39,427 bases of DNA from Mycocentrospora acerina (Eukaryota; Ascomycota; Dothideomycetes; Pleosporales). The stretch is taken from the NCBI GenBank assembly GCA_022701365.1, contig JAKUHH010000223.1:1-39427 (forward strand). The letters are read 5' to 3'. The stretch's first letter is position 1. Every line of letters begins with the position of its first letter. Below are positions 23,010 through 34,900 of the stretch, piece by piece. The translations under genes and the position numbers were made by a program. The notes under the pieces were generated by a model. It searched no databases. It worked only from the letters and a program-made list of their open reading frames with translations, and was not told the origin of the DNA.

Positions 23010-24792
23010 ATTGACGGTTTTTTGGTGGGTTTGCTGCCTGTAGCAAGTCAAGTCAAGTCAACACAAGTTAGGTTGATATCAAACGGAATGTGGGGATTGT
23101 CACATTTCCTTCGCAGTTGCTCACCCTTTTGTATGTGGCACATAGTGCGCCAATTTCTTTCTAAAGTTAGTAAAACCTTTAACGGTATAAAGATCCAGCT
23201 TAATAAACTTGTCATTAAAGCGCGCTAATTCCTAGAGGCAATCGACGTGTCATAGGGACAAGTGGATAGACATGTACGCCAAGAGCCGTGTCTGTGGGGA
23301 CTTGCTTTTGCCAATACTCCATCGGAAGTTACGGAGACGGAGATAAACTGATCCTCCTTTAGGTAGATATGTAAAATGATGCCGGCATTTAGCAGCCGCG
23401 AGGGTGCTGATCTTCAAGCAGTTCTTCCTCTCTTGGAATATATTCAAGTGATAGTACAAATGCTTGCCAGCTTGTTCTGGATGTTATGGTGTCGATCTTG
23501 AAGTATTCTTACAGGTAAGAGAAACATCAAAAAATCAATTAGTTTCTCAAAAATCTGGGACGTATATCTCAACTTTGTGCATCTAGAGATAGCATGAGCC
23601 TCTGGAGGTTGACAATTACACTCTTATTTGCTTAACAGTGTTGATTTCGACAAGATTCTGCTACTTAACGCATGAAAATGACAACAAGTTGCAACAGTCC
23701 ATCTAATTCCATAATACGTAACCATGCTCATATTCTCTAACGACTAAGAATGTGCACAGTCAACGTGGCTTACCTCGCTTCTAGAATTTAGTCTGCGAAT
23801 TCTTAATATAGCATTATATATATTACACAACATGAAGAACATTTGCTTAAGTATTCTTGTGCTTCCCTTTTGGTATAATTAGGGTTATTGCGAAGTATGA
23901 ATTGCAAGGGCAGGGCGTCTGGCCATTACAGATTCAAGGCATTTGATAAAATACGTCATGTCTCATAAATTTAGAAAACTTTAAATGAAGTGAAATGGAT
24001 AGAAGAGGTCTTATTCGTTCGTCATATTTGTTTAGGGCCATCGGAAATAGAATTCATAGGACAAGGTGATTTCTCGGAAAACCACTCTGCAGCATGGTAT
24101 AGATAGTGCAAAAGAGAAAAGGGTTAGGGTCTTCTATATGCAGCGATATTACGATCAAGACGCACAGATCGTCATAAGAACACGAAAAAAACCACGAGCG
24201 GTGATCTTTTCACCCGGAACACTACGGAGCCACTTTAGCCATCGATGAGACAATGGCTGGCTTCTGAGCCGAACCGGACCACCATCATCGTACCTACGAG
24301 CGGAATTAATGGAGTTATGAGAAACCCAGGTCCGTGTCCGTGCACCCAACGCCCTATGCACTGCGTACGACATCATAAATCTTGCTGTACATGGTTTTTC
24401 TGAACGTCGCGGAACGATCTTACAAATACAATACGGACATTAGGCAGAGTTGAATCATAAAACAGTTGTGCAATTATTTGAAAAATTATAAGTTTCTTAT
24501 GATTGCACACAATTCTATACTCGGTAGTGGACATTTAATTCGCAGACTTCAATCCGTCATATCCAATGATTGTTGACTAGCATCCGGCTCGAAGCGCGCA
24601 CTTTAGAAAGAGCGAAGACGCGAGCCACGCGGAAACCCGCTTTTGTCATGACTTGGACAGACAACAGGCTTCGAGAATATATAGATAACGTTATGTCTGT
24701 TCCAGGCAAATATGAAACGCTCCCTACTTATCCTGCGCCTCTATTGACTACCTAATCGCTTTGTGAATCTCCCACTTAGCCATCTAAATAAC
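23010..24792. other. Intergenic region between ALDH and MFS genes
   Basis: Holds the divergent promoters of the two genes. A short tandem AAGTC repeat is at 23045-23060, beside the ALDH start. A dispersed repeat lies at 23750-23932. CCGGCTCGAAGCG at 24584-24596 (complement CGCTTCGAGCCGG) is about 200 bases before the MFS ATG and resembles the TTCGAG sites of other cluster promoters. Small open frames here match nothing I recognise. Confidence 0.5.
23750..23932 (+). repeat. Dispersed repeat, un-RIPed copy 2
   Basis: Direct-orientation counterpart of 612-798. It retains CGTGG, CCTCGC, GGGCGTCTGGCC and similar C/G-rich words that are changed in copy 1, so it is closer to the original. No terminal inverted repeat or coding capacity was recognised. 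Confidence 0.65.
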
Positions 24793-26683
24793 ATGGACGC
24801 GTCCGACCTCTACATCGAGAAAGCCGAGCGTGGTGCCAGCTCTGACCGCTTCTCAAATGCTCTAGGGTTCACCTCCCCTGGTAAGAATATAGAACAGCAT
24901 GAGGAGACTGAGGGCACACATACAGCCTCTAGTGCAGCTTCTTCAATGCCAACATACGATACTTTTGCTGCAGAGCGCGATGATATGATTAACCTCGAGC
25001 GCCACGCTATACCATTGAGCCGGATCCAAACAGAGAGGTCGCAACACAGCGGAACAGTCGGCGCCAGTCTCAGGAGCAGAACGTCTAGGAGACCCTTACC
25101 ACCGTTCGGAGAAGGGAAGCCATATCCACCACCTCTACCCGACCAAGAGGAGTACGTTGTCGAATTTGACGGACAAGACGACCCGCTCCATGCGCAGAAC
25201 TGGCCTGTGCATAAGAAGCTTTCTACTGCTGCGATTCTGGGGTTTACTACACTCTCAGCCTCATTTGGTAGTTCCATCTTCAGTGCTGCGATTGGTGCTG
25301 TTATGCAACAATTCAATGTTGGCTCTGTTGTGGCTACTCTTGGGACCTCGCTTTACGTCCTTGGTTTTGCAACAGGACCTATCTTGTGGGCTCCATTATC
25401 TGAACTGAAAGGCCGACGCTTGCCTCTTGTTATTTCCTCCTTTGGTTTCTCTATCTTCAATCTCGCAGTCGCTACTGGCAAGGATATACAGACTGTACTG
25501 ATTTGTCGCTTCTTCTCTGGATTCTTCGGAGCTTGTCCCGTTACGGTAAGTTCTGCTCAAATCCTATGCGCTTCTCAGTAAGGTTGCTAAGCCTATAAAG
25601 TGTGTCGCTGCAGTCTTCAGTGACATGTTCGACAATCGCACTCGTGGAATGGCCATCACAGTCTTTTCTATGGCAGTCTTCACCGGCCCGCTTCTCGCAC
25701 CTTTCATCGGAGGCTTCATTGTCATGTCTGACCTCGGATGGCGCTGGACCGAATACCTTGTTTGTATCATGGGGTTCACCGCCCTCGCCCTTAATTTCTT
25801 CTTCCTATCCGAGTCATACCCACCGGAAATTCTGGTTGAGAAAGCAGCTGAACTTCGACGCCGAACCAAGAACTGGGGAATACACGCTAAACAGGACGAG
25901 ATTGAAATCAACTTTAAAGAGCTTTTGCAGAAGAACTTCTCCCGACCTCTGATGATGCTATTCACAGAGCGTATAGTATTGTTAATTAGTATCTATATGG
26001 CCTTCATTTACGGTCTCCTGTACTTATTTTTAACTGCGTATCCGCTTGTCTTCCAAGGTGTGCACGGCATGAACCTCGGTGTGGGTGGTCTGCCATTCTT
26101 CGGAATGATTACTGGTGAACTTGTAGCAAGTATTATGATCTTCATCCGTCAACCCGGTTATCAGAAGAAACTGGCTGCCAATAATAACGTTCCCATCCCT
26201 GAGTGGAGGCTACCTGAAGTCATCATTGGAGGTATCTGCTTTTCCATCGGTATCTTCTTGTTCGGATGGACTGGCTACCGACAAGACATACATTGGATAG
26301 TACCCACGCTCTCTGGAATCTTGATCGGCTTTGGTCTTCTCAGCATTTTTCTTCAGGCACTAAATTACCTCGTTGACGCGTATCTCATGGTAAGCGTCTA
26401 AAATCCAGATATTTCTACTTCAATTATATGCTAATCAAATCATCAGTTCGCCGCTTCAGCCGTCGCAGCGAATACCTTTCTCCGCAGTCTTTGCGGGGCC
26501 GCCTTCCCACTTTTCGCCAGGCAAATGTTTGAAGGTATGGGCATCGAATGGGCAGCTACACTGCTCGGCATCATCTCCGCGCTTCTCGTGCCCGTCCCAA
26601 TATGGTTCTACCTCCGCGGAGCTAAGATCAGGGAGAAGAGCGCCTACGCGACAACTGTGAAGCTTGCCTCTTCAGAAGAGTAA
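24793..26683 (+). CDS. MFS transporter, DHA1-type drug/metabolite exporter
   Basis: Three exons: 24793-25545, 25601-26389, 26447-26683 (592 aa), with introns of 55 and 57 nt (donors GTAAGT and GTAAGC). Major facilitator proteins of the DHA1 (fluconazole/polyamine-resistance) type pump small molecules out by proton antiport at the plasma membrane. The long hydrophilic N-terminus (about 1-140) ends in DPLHAQNWP, equivalent to the DPxNPxNWP signature of this group. The loop 2-3 motif APLSELKGRR is at about 200-209. The later sequence is a series of hydrophobic helices, with the usual SDMFDNRTRGMA between helices and a large central loop (ESYPPEIL to RPLMMLF). The last exon supplies the final helices (FLRSLCGAAFPLFA, then LLVPVPIWFYL) and a short cytoplasmic tail. 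It is the likely exporter for the cluster product. Confidence 0.94.
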
Positions 26684-27510
26684 ATAACTTATTTTGAAGA
26701 TAGAAAATCGCAATGAGAAGCCAGCGGTTAATAAAGTAAGCAATTATTAGAAACTTGCACTTTTCACAGTATTAATACTTAAACATTTCTTAATAACAAT
26801 TTATTTCACTTCTAGCTAAAAACGAATCGAGATGATCTTTTAAGAGAGTTTATTAAAACATGTAAAATTATCAGTTGAAATTTGAATCCCTTGAGTTTAA
26901 AGTGAAGAACGAAAAAGCAGCCAAAATTAACTAACTAGACATTATTGTTAGTTTCAAGGACCTCTCGCCTTTCTGAAAGTTTAGAGAATTTTTTAAACAG
27001 ACAAAGTATTATATTCTTTTATTTTTTGCATTTAGTAGGGACGCAGCTATACTCCACTATGCTACGTATGCCAAAAAAGTAATATAATATATCATCTGAT
27101 AGACCACGAAATAAACAGTACATATCATCAGGTTGAACCACTTCCTGAAAGCTAGACGTTAGATTACTTGCGTTGTTAAAATCTGTTCGAAATTAATAAC
27201 TAAATTGCTACAGCCCTAGATTTAGGATGCAGCTATGATCTTTAATAAAGTTTGCTTTGCCGAGGCTCTAAATGTGCAATTTACATATTAATTCAAAAGC
27301 TAAACTTTACAAAGCTCAGTGATCCTTACAGCCTTGGCGACAATTCGCTCCTAAATAGGCTACTTTCATTTTAAACAAGTGTCTGCCAGTGTCAGCAGGT
27401 CTACTGTCCATGAGATTTAAGCGTATCGGCATGTCAGATAACCATGAAAGTTAACCTCAGCTGACATGGAAGGATGCGCTAAGCTACATTATGATTTTTC
27501 TTAGTTAAAC
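26684..27510. other. Intergenic region downstream of MFS, no gene
   Basis: AT-rich, stop-dense in all frames. TGA, TCA and TGG are still fairly common, so this is only lightly mutated. It is the last stretch before the RIPed subtelomere. Confidence 0.45.
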
Positions 27511-27512
27511 TA

Positions 27513-27756
27513 GAACTACCGTATTTTTCCGTCTACTTTGTCGAAAACTAGCAGCGGCGGGTAGACTTAGATAACACTGATACAAAGTTAGGTTGCTTAA
27601 ACAGGTTGAGTGGCAATCGCAAATAAGAAATTTGGGAGTGTCTCGTCTTAACTTAGCTCTTTCGGGGGCTGCTATTAGATCGTTTACTGCGGCTCCCCAG
27701 CGAAATCTTAGCCCCCTACTAGCTTTCAACAAAGTGAACAGAAAAATACGGTAGTG
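27513..27756. mobile_element. Second MITE-like element
   Basis: Inverted ends: the left starts ACTACCGTATTTTTCCG (27515) and the right ends AGAAAAATACGGTAGT (27755). Reverse-complementing the right end gives about 36 bases matching the left with a handful of differences. TA dinucleotides lie just outside both ends (27511-27512 and 27757-27758), compatible with a Tc1/mariner-type TA duplication. The ~240-bp length and lack of a real gene point to a non-autonomous element. It is GC-richer than its surroundings and not RIPed. Confidence 0.75.
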
Positions 27757-27899
27757 TATATTGGCAACACCAAGTAGGGGCTACAACATTATTCTAATAA
27801 AACAAAATATCTTGCTAAAATTTAAACAAATTTATAACATGTTTTAATTATGTTCTGTAAGTAATACCACACCAGCACAGATATTTTAGATGCTCCTCT

Positions 27900-28290
27900 A
27901 TCTAAAAGAAAAGGAGAAATTGTGTTTCTACAACATAATGTAGGGAAAAGACAAGAAACTAAACAATCTCTCTTAGAAATAGCGTTTGCTAAAAAAGCAG
28001 ACTTAATTCTAGTGCAAGAACCTAGCGTGTAGCTAAATAGGCAGGATAAGTAGTTCTTACTACAACACCTTGCCTATACTCTAGTTTTACTAGAAACTAT
28101 TAGAAGGTCTAAGACTGCTATTTATGTCTATACTAAAACTAGCCTAAAGTATAGCTTAAGGTTAGATATAAGTAAAGATGCAGATTTAACAGTTTTAGAA
28201 ATAATAGGCTTAGTAGAAGGATTTCTTCTGCTTAACCTTTATAATAAAAAAGAATTAGCAGAAGACTCTAAAATATAGTCTAATTTTTAA
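27900..28290 (+). pseudogene. LINE (non-LTR retrotransposon) endonuclease-domain fragment, RIPed
   Basis: One frame of about 125 codons reads as the N-terminal part of an endonuclease/exonuclease/phosphatase domain of a fungal non-LTR element: FLQHNVGKRQETKQSLLEIA, then KKADLILVQEPSV, TAIYVYTKTSLKYS, DADLTVLEI and FLLLNLYN. The QHNVG, LLLQEPS-type and LNLYN blocks are characteristic. Three TAG stops interrupt it; two fall where the family has Trp (EPSV*, DK*FL), as expected from TGG-to-TAG decay. The rest of the element, including reverse transcriptase, is missing. A run of 16 T follows at once (28300-28315). Loss of the 3' part is unusual, since these elements are normally 5'-truncated. Confidence 0.8.
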
Positions 28291-28299
28291 AAGACTATG

Positions 28300-28315
28300 T
28301 TTTTTTTTTTTTTTT
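28300..28315. repeat. Poly-T run (16 T)
   Basis: Sixteen T directly after the LINE fragment. It could be the poly-A tail of another element inserted in the opposite orientation. Confidence 0.7.
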
Positions 28316-28438
28316 CTTTATTTATATTGCATTAATCTATCTAACTAGCTAGACTAAATACAATAATGCCTATGCAGACGTTAGTCTATGAGGCGCTGTT
28401 TTTCCTCCTATACTATTCACCTAAACTGTACTGATGGC

Positions 28439-28449
28439 TTAGGGTTAGG
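28439..28449 (+). repeat. Short interstitial telomere-like motif
   Basis: TTAGGGTTAGG, nearly two telomere units in the same orientation as the terminal array, directly abutting the minisatellite. Too short to be sure it is more than chance. Confidence 0.4.
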
Positions 28450-28880
28450 TTGCCCCTAGGGGCGAAAACAGAACTTGCCCCTAGGGGCGAAAACTAAACT
28501 TGCCCCTAGGGGCAAGAAATAGAAGCTGCCCCTAGGGGCGAAAACAGAACTTGCCCCTAGGGGCAAGGAACAGAAGCTGTCCTAGAGGCAAGGAACAGAA
28601 GCTGCCCCTAGGGGCAAGGAACAGAAGCTGTCCTAGGGGCAAGGAACAGAAGCTGTCCTAGGGGCAAGGAACAGAAGCTGTCTTAGGGGCAAGGAATAGA
28701 AGCTGCCCTTAGGGGCGAAAACAGAACTTGCCCCTAGAGGCAAGGAACAGAAGCTGCCCTAAGGGTAAAAACAGAACTTGCCCCTAGAGGCAAGGAACAG
28801 AAGCTGTCCTAGGGGCAAGGAACAGAAGCTGTCCTAGGGGCAAGGAACAGAAGCTGCCCCTAAAGGCAAGGAATATAAGC
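28450..28880. repeat. Minisatellite with palindromic core CCCCTAGGGG
   Basis: About 17 head-to-tail units of 25-26 bp. Each holds the self-complementary core TGCCCCTAGGGGCA (variants TGTCCTAGGGGCA, TGCCCTTAGGGGC), alternating with spacers GAAAACAGAACT or AGGAACAGAAGC. A lone unit TTGCCCCTAGGGGTAAG occurs at about 31563, inside the decayed reading frame. Loss of single C residues in the core (CCCC to TCC) is the main variation. Confidence 0.9.
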
Positions 28881-28999
28881 TAGGTATCTCTAGCAGGGGG
28901 AGCTAGCAAGGGCTAACAAGTCTAGGCATCACTTGCCCTTAAGAGCAAGATATCTGTGCTAGGATTTGTAAACTCTTAACCTGCTTATAACTTATTTAG

Positions 29000-31900
29000 C
29001 AACCTTTAGCTTCTCTATAATAAACTTACATCTTTAAAAACACTACTCTTTGTAAACCTTTATCTTAAACAAAATTAAGACTGTAATAAAGCGCAAAGGT
29101 GCAGACATTATAATTAAAACTAGGAAAAGGCAACATGCAGCTGTTAAGGAAATTAGAGAAGCAGACTCTATCTACAGTTAAGCTGCGCTATACCTACTTG
29201 TAATAGCTAGATTTCTAATTAATGCACTTACCTCTAAATAGAGTATTAGTGTAAACAGACCTATTAACTAAGCTTACAAGTATTGCCTCTGCTAGATCTT
29301 TAACAAGGCAGGCGTTCTTTAGCAAGACAGAAGCTATTAGTTGCAGGTTGCTTGTTCTAAGACGCAGGTGCAGCAGATACTAGACTACCTAGAAGAGGAG
29401 GGCTAGGCTTAGACTGCTGCTGCTGCAGCTAAGGGTGCTAAGGAGGGAGATGCAAAGTAGCTGTTGTTTAAAGGTTAAGTAAGCGTAAGTAGAGCAAAGG
29501 CAGAGCTTATTGCAGGCTACTATTAAGTTAAAGCATTTAAGGAGTATCTAGAACTTTATTAGTTGCTAAAGGAGGAGTGTTAGTAGGTTTGCAGCATCTA
29601 CAATAAAGGTTTTAGCCCCTTACACGTGCTAGCCTAGGCAATAAGCTAACCTAAAAGACAAACACACTTCTGCCTTATTTGCGCATCTAGCTTTGTGCTA
29701 ATTAAGAAGATATTATACTTCTAGATAACTATAGTTAGATATAGACAGAGCTAGCAACTCTGTTATCTAACAATAGCTAGCTGTTTTAAGGTTTAAATAG
29801 GTTAGTTAAGCAAGAGATGCTAGAGCACCTTAGGCTTAGCAGTTAAGTAAAGTTCCTAGTTAGATAGCTAGCTACGCTGTAGAAAAATATTAGCTAGAGA
29901 CTAATAATTACTTAATAGTGCTGCACCTTATTTAGGCAGGCAACTTTTAATATCTCTACATTTAAGTAGATAGCAAGCTGCAGGATAGATAATATAAGTG
30001 TAATCTTTATCTAAAACTACTCTACATATTTAAGCTAAGTAACACTCTAGTATTAGTTTTCTGTATTAAATAAGGTAATAGAAATTGCCTTAGAATTGTA
30101 AGGCTAGCACAGAGTAGACCTTTAATTAGCTAATTAGAATAAGCTAGCTAGCTTGCTATAAGTGCAAAGTGTGCACAATGTGCAGGAGTTATTCTACCCT
30201 AGCCTTAAGCCTAACATAGAACCTCCCTTAGGTACACAATAACAAGACTTCTTCCTAAACCTAAGTAATAATGCGTACTTTAGCATGTATTAATTAGTGC
30301 TTTTAGAGCTAGCACGCTAGTTTGTTAACATCTAGGCGCTTTTAAAGACTATAAAGCAGGAAGGAAAGCTAATAAGTATTATAATGTCTTATATTAGTTA
30401 GTAGTTAAACAAGCAATTTAAAAAGGTCTTAGACTGCAACAATAATAAACCTGCACTGCAAAAGGACCTAGTTCCTACGCTGCAAGCAAAGTATAGCAAT
30501 AAGGCTAATAATAAGTCTTAAATCCTTTAGCAAGAGGTCCTTAATTATGTACGTAAGAACGCAAAAGACTTTATAAGCACTACATTAGAGCACTATCTCT
30601 ATTAGTATCTAGGCAAAGACAGCAACGCCTACAGCGCACAATTTAAGTATAAGGTGTAGAGAAACGTGCTGTTTATTGTTACTAGCTTTGCAGGGCTAAC
30701 TCTACAACATAAGTATATTACTAGCCTTATTCTATAAGAGACTTATAAGATTAGTCTGCCTATAATTACACAAGCTGCGCGTGATCTTATCTGTTAAATC
30801 CTAGAAGTTGCAAATAATCTAGCGCTTTAGTCTACAATAGCAGCTTAATAGCTACTTAAGATAATACAGCTAGTAATTACTTAATAGATCTCTAAGCAAC
30901 AAATAGACATGTTAGAATCTTATAACAAAGACAGACAACTATCTGCTCTCTACTTAGCAGATGCGCAGTATATAGAGAGTAAGCTGCTCTCTTAAGCATT
31001 ACAAAGACACGCTTTAGTTTAAAAGCAGGTATTAGCAGCAGCGCAGAAGCGTACGCTCCTCCTCTAGGTTTTAGAAAGATTAGACACGCACAGATCTGTT
31101 AGGGAGTTAACTGCTGCCTAATTACTAAAGCATAGATTAGCTGTAGCGTTAGACATAAAGGTATTAGACGCAAGAGTATTAGAGACAGAGGACTAAGAGC
31201 TAATTAACTCTACTTTAACTAAGTTAAACAATCTTTAAAGACAACATTGTTATAAGAGCGCAACTAGCTAGCAAAGAGCATAAGTGCAATAAGCTTCTCT
31301 AGCTGCAGACTCTTATTAGCCTAGAGATTTATTAATCTCCTTTTCTTCTTACACTACTGCTAGCTTAAGGCATTAGAGACAATTAGCATTAGCAAGACGC
31401 AGGAAATAGCAACTGTAAGTAGACTTAAAATCTGCTGTAGAAGCTCTAGCATTAATGCCTAGCACCTAGTTAAAACTGTTATAGTTAGTTAACACTAGTA
31501 AACATTAAGAATAAGCTTTATGTAATATATTAGTATTCCTAATGTTAATTTCTGCTATAACTTGCCCCTAGGGGTAAGTAGACATAATAAGATCCTACTG
31601 CTATTTTCTGTAGGTAACTGCTTTACCTCTTTTTGCTAAGAAATAAATTGTCTCTACAGATTCTACAATAGAGTTTAATGCATTTAACAATAAACTCCTA
31701 AACATTAGTCTACTTTAAGACATTAACTTATAGCTAAGTTTGCTGCCTGCTGCTACTGCAACACAACTAGGAAATAAGAAACAGAGCAATAATAGCCTTA
31801 ATAACAGTTCTAAAGACAACAATAGACTCTATAGTAATGTGTTGCTAGACAGACTTTAAGAAAACTACAGCAAGGGGAGCTTTAGTAATAAAGAACACGC

Positions 31901-34900
31901 AGTTATAGCAGCAGATTAGTACTCTTAGAAGATTAACTACTCTAAAGGAGATTACAGATTTAAAGGTATATTAAAATGCTATTAACTGTGTTTATTTATA
32001 AAAAAATATAGTAACTAATATAAAAGTAGTGCAGGACTTTATTGCAGCTGCTAAGAACACATCCTTTAATAGCAGCTAGGCTATTAAAATGCTTTAGAGG
32101 TAATACACAATTAACTATAGAAGCAGGAAGGCTAGATCCTAAGCTGCTACGCTAGAGGATAAGTACATACTGTTGTTTTTCCTTAACCTTCTTATTATTG
32201 TTAGGCAGCTGCTTAGGCTAATTATAAAACTATTAAGCTACTTTTTTAATAACATAATAATTAGCTTTAAGAACTAGCAGGCCTTATACAGTAATAAGCA
32301 TGTTTACAGACTGTTATTTAACTTAGAGCACTGCACCTTCTAGCTAGCAACAGCTGCAACGCAGGAGTCCTAGTTTATTATAATGCACCTTGTTGCTAAT
32401 CTACCTAAAGAGCTTCTGTTAAAGAGTAAATGTTAAAAATACTGTAAGAATTTATCCTAATGTAGCGCTCTACAGCTCTGCTACGCCTAGTTCTTTGCAT
32501 TATATATTAAGCAGATCTTCCTTATTAGCAAGCTGTTAGAGGAGGGCGTAGAGCTGTCTTAGAGATTAGGCAGCCTACACACATAAAAAATTACTATTAA
32601 TAAATAGACAACATTTTAAGAGGTGTTTATAGTAGGGTAGCTAGAGCACATAAGATAAAGCACATAAGATGCGTTTTAGATAGAGAACTAACTAGCGTTC
32701 TATGCGTATAACTACAGGGCAAACATTAAGATAGATATAGCTAATTAGCTATAGGCTGTGCCTAAGGAAACCTAACTCTAGCCTTTTAAAGAAGCGTTTA
32801 ACTTTAAGGAAGAAGCTGTTAAGATAAGAGGTAGCGTAAAGTATAATAAGCTATCCTGTAGCAGTACACTAAAAGCTAGCGCAATTTCTTAAGCTAGCTA
32901 TAACTACTAGAACTTATTTATAGGTAGACTGTACTAGCTTTAAACAGAGCTTAAGGACAAGTACATTCTTAATAGCATTAAGACAGTCTCTTATGCTCTA
33001 GCAGTAGACATTAACTGTCTAGACAGACATTCCCTAGATTAAGACAACAAGCTAGCGCGCTGTCTTCTTGCTAACTGCAACATAGTTCTAAGAGAGTACT
33101 AAGGACTGCAAGACTTTACCTTCTACTCTTTTGTATTTTACCTAGCATATAGCAATTTTTTGTCTCTACAGCCTCTAGCGTTCCTAATAGATAACCTTCT
33201 TGTAGTTATGTAGGAGAATATAAGCTTCTAGCACAACAGAGCAGGCGTGTTAAGCTACAGATATTTCTAGGGATACTTAAATATTAAGAGAGGTATTTAG
33301 CATAGGCTTAACAACTTACTTGCTACTAAGGGAGTTGTAACTGCTGCTCTAGCACTGCCTAATTGCAACAGCAACTTACCTGCTTATGTAGCTGCTAAGC
33401 AGGATTATCTACTGCAGCATCTATAAGGATAATTAACTCTTAACAACCTAAAGTCTTCTTAACTATTTATTTATAAAGGACAGCAGATTAAAAGGGCTAT
33501 ACTTAAGGAAGAGTATGCATTTAGGATAGAGCAAGTGCTCTCTGTGCAGGTTTTAAGGCTAATTAATAGCAGCTAGAGTTTCTCTACTGTGCTTAGACCT
33601 ATCTTCTAGCTAATGCGTCTCTTCCTTAAAGAACTGCAATGCTACACACATCTCTTCTAGTCCTTCTGCCTGTTAGTGTTTCTAGGTGTTTTAGCGTCCT
33701 TTGCAGCTGTGTTTGCGCAGGCAATTAAAAGTATCTATGCACACTTTAAGGCTGCTAGCTCTAAGAGATTGTGTGTTGCATTAGCAGAAGGGGTATCTGC
33801 ACTTAATTACCTTAGCAGCTACTGCTTTACTAAGTTCCCTAGATCCTTAATAGGCTTAGTGCTCTAGCTGCTAGGAATAATTAAAGGCATTAAATAGGGT
33901 AGGTAGCTGTTTATTAACCCTTACATGCTAGACCTACAAGGCACTAGCAACCTTTGCCTAGTACAATAGCCTTAACACAAAAATAGACAGCTAATTATAA
34001 TGCATATAGCATCTATTACTTTCTACTACAGGCTAAAGATTGCAGCTAGCTGTTATAGTAAAGTATAGTTTAATAAGCTTAGTAGGCTAAGGGTCTAAGG
34101 GCTAACAAGTGCAGCTAAGTTTCTTAAAGAAGTGCTAGAAGAAGTGTAGAAGCTGCAGATAATTGCATTTGTTATACACTAGTTCTATTACAAGTTAAGT
34201 AAGAGTAGTTAAGGCTACATAGTAAGCAATAGCTAAAGGACATTGCAGTTATTAGAAGATTAGCAAGAACAAGTAAATCTATAGGCACAGAGCAAAAACC
34301 CCTTCTCTTAAGAGTGCGTAAATTCCGCGCTTTGTATTTTGTTGTTAAGCTGCTAACAGAGTATAGAGAGTATAAGTTAATCTTTCTAGTCTTCTTATTG
34401 CAAGAGACTGCCCTAAATTCTGCTGTATTATGCATTACACAATATAACTTTGCACAAGACCTATACAATAACTGCATGCAAAGTAACTAGACAGCAGGTA
34501 GATTATTCTGCTTACAGAACGTGACTTAGTTCTCTGTTCTCTGTGCTGCTGTACAATACACAGAGATAAAAGTAATAAGTATAGATTACTAGGTTAGCGC
34601 AATTACTGTAGCTATGCTTGCATGTTAAATTAAGTGTATGCTAGGCTTATATTAGTTAAGACTTAGCTACTAAAGAGTTACCTAGCTAGTAGGCTTAGCT
34701 CTGTCTGTGTTAGCAATAGCAGCAAGACCTAGCAGCCTTAAGCATGCAGCAATTAAGGCAGAACACTAAGCTAAGCAATTATTGCTAAAAAAGAGTATAA
34801 TTAACTTTAACTGCGTGATACCCTTTAATACTATACTGCAGCTTGTAGAAGACAGATTTTAATAACAAGAGAGAGTATTTAAGAAGGGTAACTAGGGTAT

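Noticed and set aside
27505..27732. Minus-strand frame of 75 codons
   Set aside because: It lies between the inverted ends of the MITE and matches nothing; chance frame.
28450..28880. CRISPR-like array
   Set aside because: Spacers are near-identical and the host is a fungus; it is a minisatellite.
34172..34477. Minus-strand frame of 101 codons in the subtelomere
   Set aside because: It is antisense to the decayed large plus-strand frame; loss of TGA and TCA/TTA asymmetry lengthens chance frames here.
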